The notes under the pieces were generated by a model, which saw nothing but the letters and a program-made list of their open reading frames with translations, was not told the origin of the DNA and ran no database searches. Made by a program: the position numbers and the translations under genes. Below are positions 7,990 to 17,316 of a stretch of DNA of 64,000 bases, piece after piece. Source of the DNA: Varibaculum massiliense (GTDB taxonomy: Bacteria > Actinomycetota > Actinomycetes > Actinomycetales > Actinomycetaceae); assembly GCF_900106855.1 (NCBI RefSeq), contig NZ_FNWI01000004.1, forward strand, positions 2,170,001 to 2,234,000. Reading direction: 5' to 3'. How positions within the stretch are numbered: the stretch's first letter is position 1; every line of letters begins with the position of its first letter.

Positions 7990-8771
7990 AAGTGACAGTG
8001 GTAGGGGTAACTGGCTCCATGTCCGGACCCGCCTCCCCAGCTTCTTGCTATCTGGTGCAGGCGGAAGGAACTGATTCCCTAGGGCTTCCCCACACCTACT
8101 CGGTGGTTTTTGATTTAGGACCGGGTTCTTTTGGGCAGCTTTGGAACTATACGGATCCCACGCAACTGGACGCGGTGGTGCTCTCGCATCTGCACGCCGA
8201 TCACTGTTCAGATATTGTGTCTATGCAGGTACACCGACGTTGGAATCCCCGCGGTTCCCTCGGTCCCATCCCGGTGTATGCGCCCAAGGGAGTCAAGGAT
8301 CGGGTGCGCGGCCTTGACGGTTTCAGTCCCCGCGATGACTTTAGCGGCGAGTTCGATTTTCACCATCTAAAGCAGGGACGGGCTTTTGATGTCGGTCCCT
8401 TGCAGATTAAACCGTTTGCCGCATGGCACTCTGTTCCTGCGTTTTCTTTACGGGTTACTGGTCCTGGTAAAAACGGTCAGGCAGTTTTCACCTACTCGGG
8501 AGATTCGGACGAGTGCGATACCTTGGTGCAAGCCGCCGCTAACTCGGATCTATTCCTCTCTGAATGTGGGTTTACCAGGGAAGACGAAGTGCGTGGTATC
8601 CACATGTCGGGCGATCGTGCCGGGCGAGTAGCCCAAAATTCGGGAACTAAGAAACTGGTACTCACCCATATTCAGCCCTGGACTGACCCGGACATCCCCC
8701 TTAGGGAAGCGAAAACTACCTGGCGAGGCGACCTAGAAATCGCCCGCTCGGGAATGTGCTTCGAACTTTAA
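7986..8771 (+). CDS. Metallo-beta-lactamase-fold hydrolase, Rv1339-type
   Basis: 261 residues. The metal-binding motif is LSHLHADHCSDI (HxHxDH) near residue 67. Further metal ligands are in AWHSVP and YSGDSDECD, with a final His in LVLTHIQPW. The fold is like RNase Z and 3',5'-cyclic nucleotide phosphodiesterases. The orthologue beside murI in Mycobacterium tuberculosis (Rv1339, recalled) has been reported to hydrolyse cAMP, so a cyclic-nucleotide phosphodiesterase role is a reasonable inference. It is translationally coupled to murI by a 4-bp overlap. It is cytoplasmic, with no signal peptide or membrane segment. Confidence 0.85.
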   Translation: MKVTVVGVTGSMSGPASPASCYLVQAEGTDSLGLPHTYSVVFDLGPGSFGQLWNYTDPTQLDAVVLSHLHADHCSDIVSMQVHRRWNPRGSLGPIPVYAPKGVKDRVRGLDGFSPRDDFSGEFDFHHLKQGRAFDVGPLQIKPFAAWHSVPAFSLRVTGPGKNGQAVFTYSGDSDECDTLVQAAANSDLFLSECGFTREDEVRGIHMSGDRAGRVAQNSGTKKLVLTHIQPWTDPDIPLREAKTTWRGDLEIARSGMCFEL

Positions 8772-8793
8772 GTTTCGTCCACAAAGGACGCGT

Positions 8794-9453
8794 TTAGGGG
8801 CGCGCCTGAGCTGGAGTAACCTGACCTCCAAGCTCGATAGTGGCCGCGATTGCAGGAGCAAGGGCGCGGAAGGCTTTGCCCCGATGCGAAAGGCTGTTCT
8901 TTTCTTCCGGGCTGAGCTCCGCGTTAGTGAGCTGCTGCCCTGTGGCTAGGAAAATCGGATCGTAACCAAAGCCGCCCTTCCCGCGCGGGGCATAAAGCAG
9001 TTTCCCACTCATTTTCCCTAGGCAGTGTCGCTCTAAACCTGCTGGTGACACCAGTACCGCCGCACAAACAAAGCTGGCTCCTCGGTTTTCTTCGGGAACA
9101 TCGCGCAGTTGGTCAAGCAATAACTGCAGGTTTGCCCGGTCGTCACCGTGATGCCCGCACCAGCGCGCCGAGAAAATCCCGGGCGCGCCTCCCATAATGT
9201 CTACGCATAGTCCCGAGTCGTCCGCGACTGTGGGTAGCCCGGTTCTTTGCGCCACTAAACGTGCCTTAATCAGGGCATTTTCAGTGAAACTTACCCCATC
9301 CTCAACCGGTTCTTCGATTCCTAATCCGCCTGCCCCCACAATCATCTCCGAAGAAAATCCGGGGATTAGGGGAGAGAGAATCTCGGCTAGTTCGCGCACT
9401 TTATGAGGGTTATGGGTGGCCAGAATCAAGCGTGCCCCTGCTGGTATCTTCAT
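8794..9453 (-). CDS. rdgB: RdgB/HAM1 non-canonical purine NTP pyrophosphatase
   Basis: 219 residues. Starts with [18 protein letters not shown] (the [ST]xNxxK motif), then [17 protein letters not shown] and [12 protein letters not shown], and ends the domain with [10 protein letters not shown]. It hydrolyses dITP and XTP to the monophosphate, keeping deaminated purines out of DNA and RNA. Its start overlaps the stop of rph by ATGA, so the two are a coupled operon, read opposite to murI and the hydrolase. Confidence 0.95.
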   Translation of the reverse strand: MKIPAGARLILATHNPHKVRELAEILSPLIPGFSSEMIVGAGGLGIEEPVEDGVSFTENALIKARLVAQRTGLPTVADDSGLCVDIMGGAPGIFSARWCGHHGDDRANLQLLLDQLRDVPEENRGASFVCAAVLVSPAGLERHCLGKMSGKLLYAPRGKGGFGYDPIFLATGQQLTNAELSPEEKNSLSHRGKAFRALAPAIAATIELGGQVTPAQARP

Positions 9454-10184
9454 GAAAGCGCCTCCGCCTGGACAGCAGAAATTTCTTGGGTACCTTTATC
9501 TGCCAGCCGCAGCAGTTCATCTAGCTGGGGGCGGTTGAAAGTTTGCCCCTCGGCGGTGCCTTGGATTTCCACGAAATTGCCCGAGCCGGTCGCCACGATA
9601 TTCATATCTACATCGGCACGCGAATCCTCTTCGTAAGGCAAATCTAGCAGGGCGTTTCCCTCAACAAAACCAACCGAGACCGCACATAACGAATCCGAGA
9701 GTACTTTGCCAGGGCGAATCCACCCTTTTTCTTGCCCCACTTTAATCGCATCTACCAAAGCCACATAAGCGCCGGTAATCGAAGTGGTGCGGGTGCCGCC
9801 ATCAGCGCTGAGAACATCGCAGTCCAGTACGATAGTGTTTTCCCCCAGGGCGCTCATATCTACGATCGAGCGCAGGGAGCGTCCGATTAACCGGGAGATT
9901 TCGTGGGTGCGTCCTCCGATTTTTCCGCGTACCGATTCCCGTCCCGAACGGGTAGAGGTGGCGCGCGGCAACATCGCATACTCGGCAGTTACCCATCCCA
10001 GGCCGGAATCTTGCCGCCAGCGCGGCACCCCTTGGGTCAGGGAAGCATTGCAGAGGACGCGGGTATTTCCACAGTCAATCAGCACGGAGCCTTCTGCTTG
10101 CTTTGCCCATCCTCGGGTGATTTTTAACGGTCGCATCTGGTCAAAAGCACGCCCATCGGCGCGCACAAACTTTTCACTATTCAC
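9450..10184 (-). CDS. rph: Ribonuclease PH
   Basis: 244 residues with the full RNase PH domain: [17 protein letters not shown] at the start, [20 protein letters not shown] near residue 80, [20 protein letters not shown], and [20 protein letters not shown]. It is a phosphorolytic 3'-5' exoribonuclease that trims tRNA and rRNA precursors. Starts at GTG. It is first gene of the rph-rdgB pair, the same pairing as in many actinobacteria. Confidence 0.96.
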   Translation of the reverse strand: MNSEKFVRADGRAFDQMRPLKITRGWAKQAEGSVLIDCGNTRVLCNASLTQGVPRWRQDSGLGWVTAEYAMLPRATSTRSGRESVRGKIGGRTHEISRLIGRSLRSIVDMSALGENTIVLDCDVLSADGGTRTTSITGAYVALVDAIKVGQEKGWIRPGKVLSDSLCAVSVGFVEGNALLDLPYEEDSRADVDMNIVATGSGNFVEIQGTAEGQTFNRPQLDELLRLADKGTQEISAVQAEALS

Positions 10185-10381
10185 GTTGACGATTATATGT
10201 TGCGAGCCGATTTCAGCGGCATTTATATATTCCAGTCGGCTCCCAGCGATAAAGTCGGCTCTAGTTTTTACAAAAAAGTTCCGCAGTGATTTAGCGACTT
10301 ATTAGGGAAAATAGCACCTAGATGATTGGGGTAATCAGGTAGCAGATGCCGCATAGGCGTAAAGCCGATAGATTAGGGAAT

Positions 10382-11401
10382 ATGGACACTCCCGCACTCT
10401 CGCGTTTTCGCATCGATCTCGACACCGGGGGACGCCAGTTTGTACACGTACCCAGTTTGCTGCGGGAAAGTGCCACGGAAGTTTTTGCGGTCGCTGATCG
10501 CCGCCGGGTGCTGCTACCCCTTACCGCGGGAGTTAGCGCTGGCCCGGAAATGGCTGCTTCCCGATCCCACGTGGATGCCCCCGCAGGTAGCGGACGTCTC
10601 TACCGTCTAGGCAGCGCGGAAAGGCAAATGTTAGGACAAATCGCGTCCTGGGATCAGCGATATCAAGCCGGTAAAGCCTGGTATCTAGGCAGAGTAGGTG
10701 CTACTAGCCGGGTGGTTCTGTTTATTAGCGACCATGAACTGGCAGGAATCGCCGAACACACCACTAATTCCCTAGGGCTAATCCCGCTGCGACAAGTTGG
10801 GGCGTTCCTAAGGGGCGAGGACGCAGCAATCGCCACACATGCGGTTTGCCTAGCGGTGTGGCACGGCGGCACCAGCTATTGTTCGCGTTGCGGGGCGGCT
10901 CTTAGGGTGGCGGCCGGCGGGTGGGAACTGCACTGCCCGGGATGCTCTAACATTGTGTACCCGCGCCAAGATCCCTCGGTTATTGTAGCTATCTGCGATG
11001 AGTCTGACCGGCTGCTATTGGCGCACAATACCGCTTGGGAAAGCGACTTTTATTCTTTGATTGCCGGATATTTAGAAACCGGCGAATCCCTAGAAGCGGC
11101 TGTTCACCGCGAAATTGAGGAAGAAGTAGGACTAGAAGTTGATGAAGTTACTTACCTGACCTCTCAGCCATGGCCGTATCCTCGCTCGTTAATGTTGGGA
11201 TTTTTTGCGCGTGCGCGAAACCCCTATTTTCGGTTGGATGAAACCGAAATCGACCGCGCTCTCTGGGTAACTCGCACAGAGTTTATGGAGCTAGTGGCGG
11301 GAAAAGAAATTAGTCCTCCCGGGCCGGCCACCATTGCCGCTAATCTGATTGAAAAGTGGCTGGGGCAACCAATCGTTCGTCCTGAAGACCGTAACCTTTA
11401 A
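10382..11401 (+). CDS. nudC: NADH pyrophosphatase (Nudix)
   Basis: About 339 residues from ATG 10382, preceded by AGGGA; an upstream ATG at 10346 lacks a binding site. A zinc ribbon (CSRCG...CPGC) precedes PRQDPSVI. The Nudix box is GYLETGESLEAAVHREIEEEVGLEV, split here as GYLETGESLEAA and REIEEEVGL, followed by SQPWPYPRSLM, the SQPWPFPxS hallmark of NudC. It hydrolyses NADH, and possibly NAD caps on RNA, to NMN and AMP. It is immediately followed by uvrD2, the arrangement recalled for Mycobacterium Rv3199c-Rv3198c. Confidence 0.95.
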   Translation: MDTPALSRFRIDLDTGGRQFVHVPSLLRESATEVFAVADRRRVLLPLTAGVSAGPEMAASRSHVDAPAGSGRLYRLGSAERQMLGQIASWDQRYQAGKAWYLGRVGATSRVVLFISDHELAGIAEHTTNSLGLIPLRQVGAFLRGEDAAIATHAVCLAVWHGGTSYCSRCGAALRVAAGGWELHCPGCSNIVYPRQDPSVIVAICDESDRLLLAHNTAWESDFYSLIAGYLETGESLEAAVHREIEEEVGLEVDEVTYLTSQPWPYPRSLMLGFFARARNPYFRLDETEIDRALWVTRTEFMELVAGKEISPPGPATIAANLIEKWLGQPIVRPEDRNL

Positions 11402-11411
11402 GGTAATTAAT

Positions 11412-13457
11412 GTGGAGCAGGCAGAAGAACTACTAAAGCATTTAGATCCCGATCAGGCAAGCGCTTCCCGCGCTTTGCGAGGACCAGTATGTATTCGGGC
11501 GGGGGCGGGTACCGGTAAAACCCGGGCAATCACCTATCGCATTGCCTACGGGGTGCGCAGTGGCGTCTACACTCCTACCTCAGTATTAGCGGTTACTTTT
11601 ACGGTGCGGGCGGCTGCGGAAATGGCTGCCAGGCTACGCGCCCTCGGAGTCGAGGGGGTGCAGGCGCGTACTTTTCACTCCGCAGCTTTGCGGCAGCTGA
11701 GATATTTTTGGCCCACTGCCGTCGGTGGCGAGTTACCGAAAATCATGAAAACTAAATCTTCCCTGGTGGGGGCAGTGGCCTCGCGTCTGGGGTTGCCGCA
11801 TGATCGAGCAGCCTTGCGCGACTATGCGGCAGCGATTGAAATGGCCGCGGTGAGTATGGTTGACCCTGATAACTACGGCAAGTGGGCAAAGAGCGGAGGC
11901 TGGCAACCCCCGGCAGGGATTTCCACCTACGATATGGCCGATATTATGCGCGGATACGCCGAAGCGAAACGGGAACGTTCCGTGATTGATTTCGAAGATG
12001 TACTCGCTTTGACCTGCGGGATGATTGAGGAACGTCCCGATATTGCCCAGCAGATTCGCTCCCAATATCGTTTTTTTGTAGTTGATGAGTATCAAGATAT
12101 TTCTCCGCTGCAAAAGCACCTGCTAGAACTCTGGCTGGGACCGAGGAATCGGGATCTTTGCGTAGTCGGGGACGCGGCACAAACCATTTATTCTTTCGCC
12201 GGAGCCAGCCCGCAGTATTTAGGCAATTTCGCCAAGGAATATGCCGGAGCCCAAGTGGTGACGCTTTCTCGAGACTATCGCTCTACTCCGCAAATAGTTT
12301 CTTTAGCTAACGGCATCGTTACCCGCGATAAAGAAACTAAAAAGCAGGCGGTACGGCTCACTTCCATGCGCGAATCTGGGAAAGCGGTGCGTTTTGACCG
12401 TTACCTGGATGACGAGGACGAGGCGCGCGCGGTTGCAAAAATGATTAAGGAACGAATCGAAGCTGGTACCCGCCCTAGCGAAATTGCGGTGTTATTTCGG
12501 ACTAACGCGCAGTCCAGCCAATTTGAGGCGGCTTTGGCGCATCTGGAAGTGAAATATTGCGTGCGCGGAGCCGAAAGTTTTTTCAAACGTCCCGAAGTTT
12601 CTGCCCTGGTGAAACAGGCACACGCGCTTGCGCGGCGGGGAGCTAAAGGGGATATTGGGGAAATCGTGACTGAACTAGCCCGTCCGCTGGGATGGTCGCA
12701 GCAGGCGCCCCCCACTCAAGGGGCAATCTTGGAGCGTTGGGAAGCCCTAAATTCCCTGGTAGAACAGGCACAGCTCAAACAGGCGGCGGGATTATCTCTG
12801 GAGTCTTTAGTGCGCGAGTGGCAAGAACTAGCAGAGGCAGAGTTAGATCCCTCGGGCGGGGGAGTCACCTTGGCCTCTATCCATTCCGCGAAAGGCTTGG
12901 AATGGAAAACTGTTTTCTTAGCGGGAGTAAGCGAGGGGTTACTGCCTATTGCCCAGGCGAAATCCCCTAAAGACCTGGCAGAAGAGCGGCGCCTTGCTTA
13001 TGTGGCAGTTACCCGCGCGCGCGATGAACTCTTTGTTAGTTACGGGGCAAAACGCTCTGTAGATCGCAAGGCTACCCGTGCCTGCTCGCGGTTCTTCTCT
13101 CCGGTTTGGCCGCGAAAGACTTCGGCAGTGAAAGCTACGCGCAGCCCCCAGGCGCGCGGGGAAACTAAACGTTTCTTGCTTGCAGCCAGCCCGGAGGAAC
13201 AAGAACTTTTTGAGCACTTGCGGCACTGGAGACTAGAACTGGCTAAAGGGCTGGATAAACCGGCCTATACGGTGCTTTCGGATACTACTTTGCGCGATAT
13301 TGCCACGGTAGCTCCCAAGAATCTCAAGCAGCTTTCACTGCTGAGAGGGATTGGACCGGTAAAACTAGAGAAGTTTGGGGCGGCAATTTTGAGAATCATT
13401 GGCGGGGCAGATCCACTGCAGGTTGCCGGGGAGAACCTGAAGATTCTAGAAAATTAG
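11412..13457 (+). CDS. uvrD2: UvrD/Rep-type ATP-dependent DNA helicase with HRDC domain (UvrD2)
   Basis: About 681 residues from GTG 11412, preceded by TAAGG. The open frame extends back to a TTG inside nudC, an unlikely start. Helicase motifs include Walker A GAGTGKT near residue 34, motif II VVDEYQDISPLQ, GDAAQTIYSFAGA, SRDYRSTP, SIHSAKGLEWKTVFL and VAVTRARDEL. The last ~80 residues form an HRDC domain (LFEHLRHWRLELAKGLDKPA ... LRGIGPVKLEKFG). This domain order identifies the actinobacterial UvrD2 class, a 3'-5' SF1A helicase for DNA repair. Its last codons overlap the 3' end of the convergent ThiF-like gene by 4 bp. Confidence 0.93.
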   Translation: MEQAEELLKHLDPDQASASRALRGPVCIRAGAGTGKTRAITYRIAYGVRSGVYTPTSVLAVTFTVRAAAEMAARLRALGVEGVQARTFHSAALRQLRYFWPTAVGGELPKIMKTKSSLVGAVASRLGLPHDRAALRDYAAAIEMAAVSMVDPDNYGKWAKSGGWQPPAGISTYDMADIMRGYAEAKRERSVIDFEDVLALTCGMIEERPDIAQQIRSQYRFFVVDEYQDISPLQKHLLELWLGPRNRDLCVVGDAAQTIYSFAGASPQYLGNFAKEYAGAQVVTLSRDYRSTPQIVSLANGIVTRDKETKKQAVRLTSMRESGKAVRFDRYLDDEDEARAVAKMIKERIEAGTRPSEIAVLFRTNAQSSQFEAALAHLEVKYCVRGAESFFKRPEVSALVKQAHALARRGAKGDIGEIVTELARPLGWSQQAPPTQGAILERWEALNSLVEQAQLKQAAGLSLESLVREWQELAEAELDPSGGGVTLASIHSAKGLEWKTVFLAGVSEGLLPIAQAKSPKDLAEERRLAYVAVTRARDELFVSYGAKRSVDRKATRACSRFFSPVWPRKTSAVKATRSPQARGETKRFLLAASPEEQELFEHLRHWRLELAKGLDKPAYTVLSDTTLRDIATVAPKNLKQLSLLRGIGPVKLEKFGAAILRIIGGADPLQVAGENLKILEN

Positions 13458-14407
13458 CAGCTTACGCAGCCACACTGCGGATGTGGTAGCCATTGACGTA
13501 CCTGCGGCAAGGGGTCGGCGGGATTGAAAACCCAAGAGGCTCCTACTAAGGAGACTGGCAGACCAGCTAGATAGCTTAAAATCTCTCTAACCGCGAAAGC
13601 AGTGGCATATTCGGATAAAGAAGTATCTGCCATTACCGGATCGCTGCCGGTCAGTTGGGCAGCCAGCTGCGGCCACTCTGGATCCACGTCGCGTTTCGCT
13701 AAATGTTGGCAGTGAAGGCAACAGGTACGCCCGGGAATAAACAGGGGGCCGACCTCGATTTCGGTTTCCCGTTTAATAATCGGCAGATGAGGTAGCCCCT
13801 GCTTGATGCAGGCTTCTGCCCACGTCGGATTCGTCAGATAGGAACAGATTGCGATTTCTAAGGTAACTGACCGGTTAGGCAGCTGCTTATTTACCCCTAG
13901 CAGCAAGGGGGCGACATCTTGGCGAACTGCGCCCAACTGCCCATCACTGTAAACACACAGGTCACGGGTTTTAACTTGCTCGTGATCGCGTAAAATTAAA
14001 GATTTTATCCCGCAGGCTACTAGCTTGCGGGATAGGGAAATTCCTAAGGGTCCCAATCCGCTGATTCCGATTAAGGCTTCTTTGCGGGCTTTAATCGGGG
14101 CATCTGAACCGTAGAGGTGGAAGGCACAGGCGCAGTCCCCATCCGGTACCTGATGTTTCGCGGTCAGACCCCCATCGGAGAGTACCTTTAGGATTTCAGC
14201 GACTTCTTTCTTGTTTTCGGGGAAGCGACGCTCGAGGTGAGAGTTGTACCAATTTTGTTTCTCGAATATCCATTTCAAAATGGCTATATGGGCGGGAGTT
14301 AGTCCCTTCACTAGGAATCCGTTACGTTCTCCGGTGCCGAATTGGGCTTTTCCTCCGGATCGTAGCAACAATACTGAGCCGTTTATTAAGCGCATAAAAA
14401 GAAGCAT
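13454..14407 (-). CDS. ThiF/E1-like (cyclodehydratase-type) protein
   Basis: 317 residues. A winged-helix-like N-terminal ~110 residues is followed by a Rossmann segment GISGLGPLGISLSRKLVACG typical of E1/ThiF proteins. Then come a CCLHC Cys pair near residue 232 and a terminal HPQCGCVSC, together a likely structural zinc site. The loop after the Rossmann strand (LRDHEQVKTRDLC) lacks the usual D.D.v..sNLnRQ pattern, so canonical adenylation may be impaired. Actinobacteria carry such proteins, annotated as TOMM or cyclodehydratase-like, beside uvrD2. No precursor peptide or TOMM dehydrogenase is visible here. Function unknown; the start codon (14407 or 14395) is uncertain. Confidence 0.7.
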   Translation of the reverse strand: MLLFMRLINGSVLLLRSGGKAQFGTGERNGFLVKGLTPAHIAILKWIFEKQNWYNSHLERRFPENKKEVAEILKVLSDGGLTAKHQVPDGDCACAFHLYGSDAPIKARKEALIGISGLGPLGISLSRKLVACGIKSLILRDHEQVKTRDLCVYSDGQLGAVRQDVAPLLLGVNKQLPNRSVTLEIAICSYLTNPTWAEACIKQGLPHLPIIKRETEIEVGPLFIPGRTCCLHCQHLAKRDVDPEWPQLAAQLTGSDPVMADTSLSEYATAFAVREILSYLAGLPVSLVGASWVFNPADPLPQVRQWLPHPQCGCVSC

Positions 14408-14505
14408 CCCAGGGGATCGCTCTCAAAACTAGAGTGATTTTGAAACTGTGGATAACCTATTTTAAACCTATATTTAGCTGCTAACTCGTTGGGTAATCGT
14501 TTCCA

Positions 14506-16107
14506 TTAAGACTGATCTGTGGTTGATGAATCTGGAGCAGTGTCCTCAGGAGGAGTTTTTCCGTCCTCACTTAGGTCGTGGGGGTGAGGATTGCCCATCA
14601 TCTGATCACCTTGAGAATCAACTTCCGGGGTTAGTCCTTGCGCCCAACCTAAAGTTCCAGAAAGCAACGAATCCAGATCCTGGTCTACCTGGTCTTTTTC
14701 TGGTTCTTTCCCACTGTTTGCTACGAAATTTTCCGGGTCAGTTAAGTCTTGCAAAGTTGGAATCATATCCGGGTGTGACCAGAGTTGGTCGCGTTTTTCC
14801 ATCCCTTGCTGGCTGAGCAGCGTGGACCAAAGATTTGCGGCCTGCCGAGAATACTTGGGGCTAAGCTCCATTCCAATCAGTGGCTTTAGCACCTTCTCGA
14901 TCGGGGAAGTAGTGGCTCGGCGCCGCCGCATTAACTCGCGTAGCTGAATTACGTGTTCCAGGTTAGGCATACACGCTCGAGTGGAAACTTCATCCACCCA
15001 GCCTTCAATCAACGCCAATACGGTTTGTAAATCTTCCATCGCTTGGCGCTGGGTGTCAGTTTCTTCAGCTGCAAAAATATCGGCGGGAATTCCGATTCCC
15101 AGATTGGAAGGGTCGAAGTTTCCCAGTGGGAAACCAATCATCCCTTCCCCCTCGCCAAATTGTTCTTGAAGACGGTCTTGTAAATCTCTTACCGAACGAT
15201 CAATCGCGTCTCCATCGACCCGAATCTCTTGCGCATAGCGACCAATAAGTTGCGATAACTTGTGGCGCAGCCAGGGGACCGAATGGAAAAGTCGGGCATG
15301 AGCGGCTTCACGCACCGCAAGATATTGACCGACTTCGCCTTCTGAAATATCTAGATCCTTCGCAAAGGCTGCGATATTTACCGGTACCAACCCCATGATT
15401 TGTTCCTTAGCCAGGGGAATACCGATGTCAGTAGAGCCAAAAGCGGCCTGGGCGATTTGCCCCATGGCCTGCCCAATCTGTACTGCAAAGAGTCCGGCTG
15501 CCAGGTTTTTTAGTAAAGAATCGGGATCCATAGGACCGAGAATCTGCCCAACTCCCGGGATAGCGGCCGAAGCCTTCATCTCTTCAGTATCAATGCCTTG
15601 GCGCTCCAATTGTTCCCCGATGGCCTCGGTAAACGCCCGCACAACGTTTGCGATCACCGGCTCGGTGAGACGCTGCCATGCCGGCAAAGTCGCCTGTATC
15701 CATTCTTGGGGAGTCCAGGCTACTCGAGTGGTGGCAGTCGGGCTCAAAGTAGTGACCGTATCTAGCCATAAATCTGCTACCGAAAGTTGTTCACGAATCT
15801 TTTGCGCTTGGGCAGCGCTGGTGGGGGCACTACTGGGGAGGCGGGAAGCAGCAACTTCCGTAGCTGCCTGCCAGTTAACGGCGCCCTCGCGGGGAGCGAA
15901 GAAGTGTTTTAACTGACTGGCAGGATTAGAGGTGCCAGCAGGGAAGGGGAACGGAATCGTGCCGCCCGCGAGTTTTTCGGGGTCGATGCCATGCTCTTGT
16001 AGCTGGCGGTAGGCGTCCTCGGCAGCCTCTTCCCCCAGCATTTGTTTAAGCATCTGGAACCATTCCGGTCGCTGCTCATCGCCGCTATGCTCCTGCAAGT
16101 GCTGCAC
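14506..16107 (-). CDS. Zinc-dependent metalloprotease-like protein (DUF2342)
   Basis: 533 residues. Recognised by YLAVREAAHARLFHSVPWLR near residue 265, followed by ALIGRYAQEI-like helices. This is the E..AH.RLF..VPWLR motif of the DUF2342 / 'putative hydrolase' family long annotated near coenzyme F420 genes and now called zinc-dependent metalloprotease. The C-terminal ~70 residues are acidic and disordered. The gene sits between uvrD2/ThiF and the PDZ-Lon protein and is divergent from the latter, as in Mycobacterium Rv3195-Rv3194c (recalled). Substrate unknown. Confidence 0.85.
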   Translation of the reverse strand: MQHLQEHSGDEQRPEWFQMLKQMLGEEAAEDAYRQLQEHGIDPEKLAGGTIPFPFPAGTSNPASQLKHFFAPREGAVNWQAATEVAASRLPSSAPTSAAQAQKIREQLSVADLWLDTVTTLSPTATTRVAWTPQEWIQATLPAWQRLTEPVIANVVRAFTEAIGEQLERQGIDTEEMKASAAIPGVGQILGPMDPDSLLKNLAAGLFAVQIGQAMGQIAQAAFGSTDIGIPLAKEQIMGLVPVNIAAFAKDLDISEGEVGQYLAVREAAHARLFHSVPWLRHKLSQLIGRYAQEIRVDGDAIDRSVRDLQDRLQEQFGEGEGMIGFPLGNFDPSNLGIGIPADIFAAEETDTQRQAMEDLQTVLALIEGWVDEVSTRACMPNLEHVIQLRELMRRRRATTSPIEKVLKPLIGMELSPKYSRQAANLWSTLLSQQGMEKRDQLWSHPDMIPTLQDLTDPENFVANSGKEPEKDQVDQDLDSLLSGTLGWAQGLTPEVDSQGDQMMGNPHPHDLSEDGKTPPEDTAPDSSTTDQS

Positions 16108-16224
16108 ACCCCCTAAAAATTGACTACTGTCTTTAAGAGTATCGGTATTGCTGGCTGAGGACTAGGTAGCAGTGCTAGTTTCGCCTTGGGCGGAGCAAAA
16201 TTGAGACCTAAAGAAGGAGAGTTC

Positions 16225-17316
16225 GTGGCCGGTAAACAGTCAAAGAAATCCCGCCGACAGGGGAGAATCGGGAAAGCCATGATGGCGTTGTCCCTAGTCG
16301 GTTTCCTGGTGCTTGGTTTCGCTATTCGCGCCCCCTTTGTAATCGAATCCCCGGGCCCCACTTTTGATGTTCTTGGCTCCCAGTCGGGGCAAGGTCAGAT
16401 TATTAAAGTCGAGGGCGCGAAAACTTATCCCACGAAGGGGCAGCTGCGGATGGTAACGGTTTCTATGCGAGGCGGTCCGGGAACCCACGTTACCTATGCA
16501 GAAGTACTCCTGGCTAAAATACGTTCTTTTACCGAAGTTTTACCCGAATCCTCGGTTTACCCTGCAGGAGTGACTGCCAAACAGGTAGAACAGGTTTCGC
16601 AAGCACAAATGGAGGATTCACAGCTCAGCGCGAAAGTGGCGGCGCTGAGTGAACTCGGATATAAGATTCCGGCAAAGTTCAAAGTTACCGGGGTAGCCCC
16701 GGACTCCGATTTCGCGGCCAAGCTCAAAGAAAATGACATTTTGCAGACGGTCACTTTCCGGGGAAAAACTCGGCAGTTAGAGCTGGCTAACTCACTTTTT
16801 GATGTTTTAGAGCAAACCCCGCCGGGAACTTCGCTGGACTTCAGCGTGCAGCGGGCAGGCAAAACTATTTCAGTTAGTGGCAAAACCCGTAAACCTAATG
16901 ATGGTCGCCAGGGATCTCAATTGGGAATTTTCTTGAATCCCCAGGCAAAACTGCCGGTGGACATTAAAATCGCTTTGCAGGAAGTAGGAGGTCCCTCGGC
17001 AGGAACCATGTTTGCGCTGGGGATAATTGACCGCATGAGCGCGCCCTCTTTGACCGGCGGAAAAGAAATAGCGGGAACCGGAGCTATCTCCTACGGGGGA
17101 CAGGTGCTGGCGATTTCGGGGATTCCCCAAAAGATGGCAGGCGCTAAAAAAGATGGTGCGCAGTGGTTTTTAATGCCGAAAGCGAATTGCCCGCAGGTAG
17201 AACCGATTAAAGGAATCCGCGCGATTCCGGTGCAAAATCTGCATCAGGCGCGTCAGGTAACCGCGCAAATCGCCGCTAATCAGATTCAGAAACTGCCGCG
17301 CTGCCCGGCTCAATAG
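16225..17316 (+). CDS. PDZ and Lon-protease-domain membrane protein (YlbL family)
   Basis: About 363 residues from GTG 16225, chosen because AAGGAGA lies just upstream; the open frame runs 39 bases further up to a TTG. One N-terminal membrane helix (MMALSLVGFLVLGFAIRAPF) precedes a PDZ domain (VTGVAPDSDFAAKLKENDIL). The C-terminal Lon-type Ser/Lys protease domain has GGPSAGTMFALGIID with the nucleophilic Ser and GIPQKMAGAKKDG with the Lys. It should be anchored with the protease outside the membrane. Its 3' end overlaps the convergent PPA1309 gene by 41 bp. Confidence 0.9.
   Translation: MAGKQSKKSRRQGRIGKAMMALSLVGFLVLGFAIRAPFVIESPGPTFDVLGSQSGQGQIIKVEGAKTYPTKGQLRMVTVSMRGGPGTHVTYAEVLLAKIRSFTEVLPESSVYPAGVTAKQVEQVSQAQMEDSQLSAKVAALSELGYKIPAKFKVTGVAPDSDFAAKLKENDILQTVTFRGKTRQLELANSLFDVLEQTPPGTSLDFSVQRAGKTISVSGKTRKPNDGRQGSQLGIFLNPQAKLPVDIKIALQEVGGPSAGTMFALGIIDRMSAPSLTGGKEIAGTGAISYGGQVLAISGIPQKMAGAKKDGAQWFLMPKANCPQVEPIKGIRAIPVQNLHQARQVTAQIAANQIQKLPRCPAQ

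Noticed and set aside
9784-10305. 173-residue plus-strand frame over rph
   Set aside because: It is antisense to the conserved RNase PH gene and its composition follows the codon pattern of the real gene.
11349-11411. TTG start for uvrD2 inside nudC
   Set aside because: It would overlap nudC by 53 bp without a ribosome-binding site; GTG 11412 is preceded by TAAGG and matches the family start.
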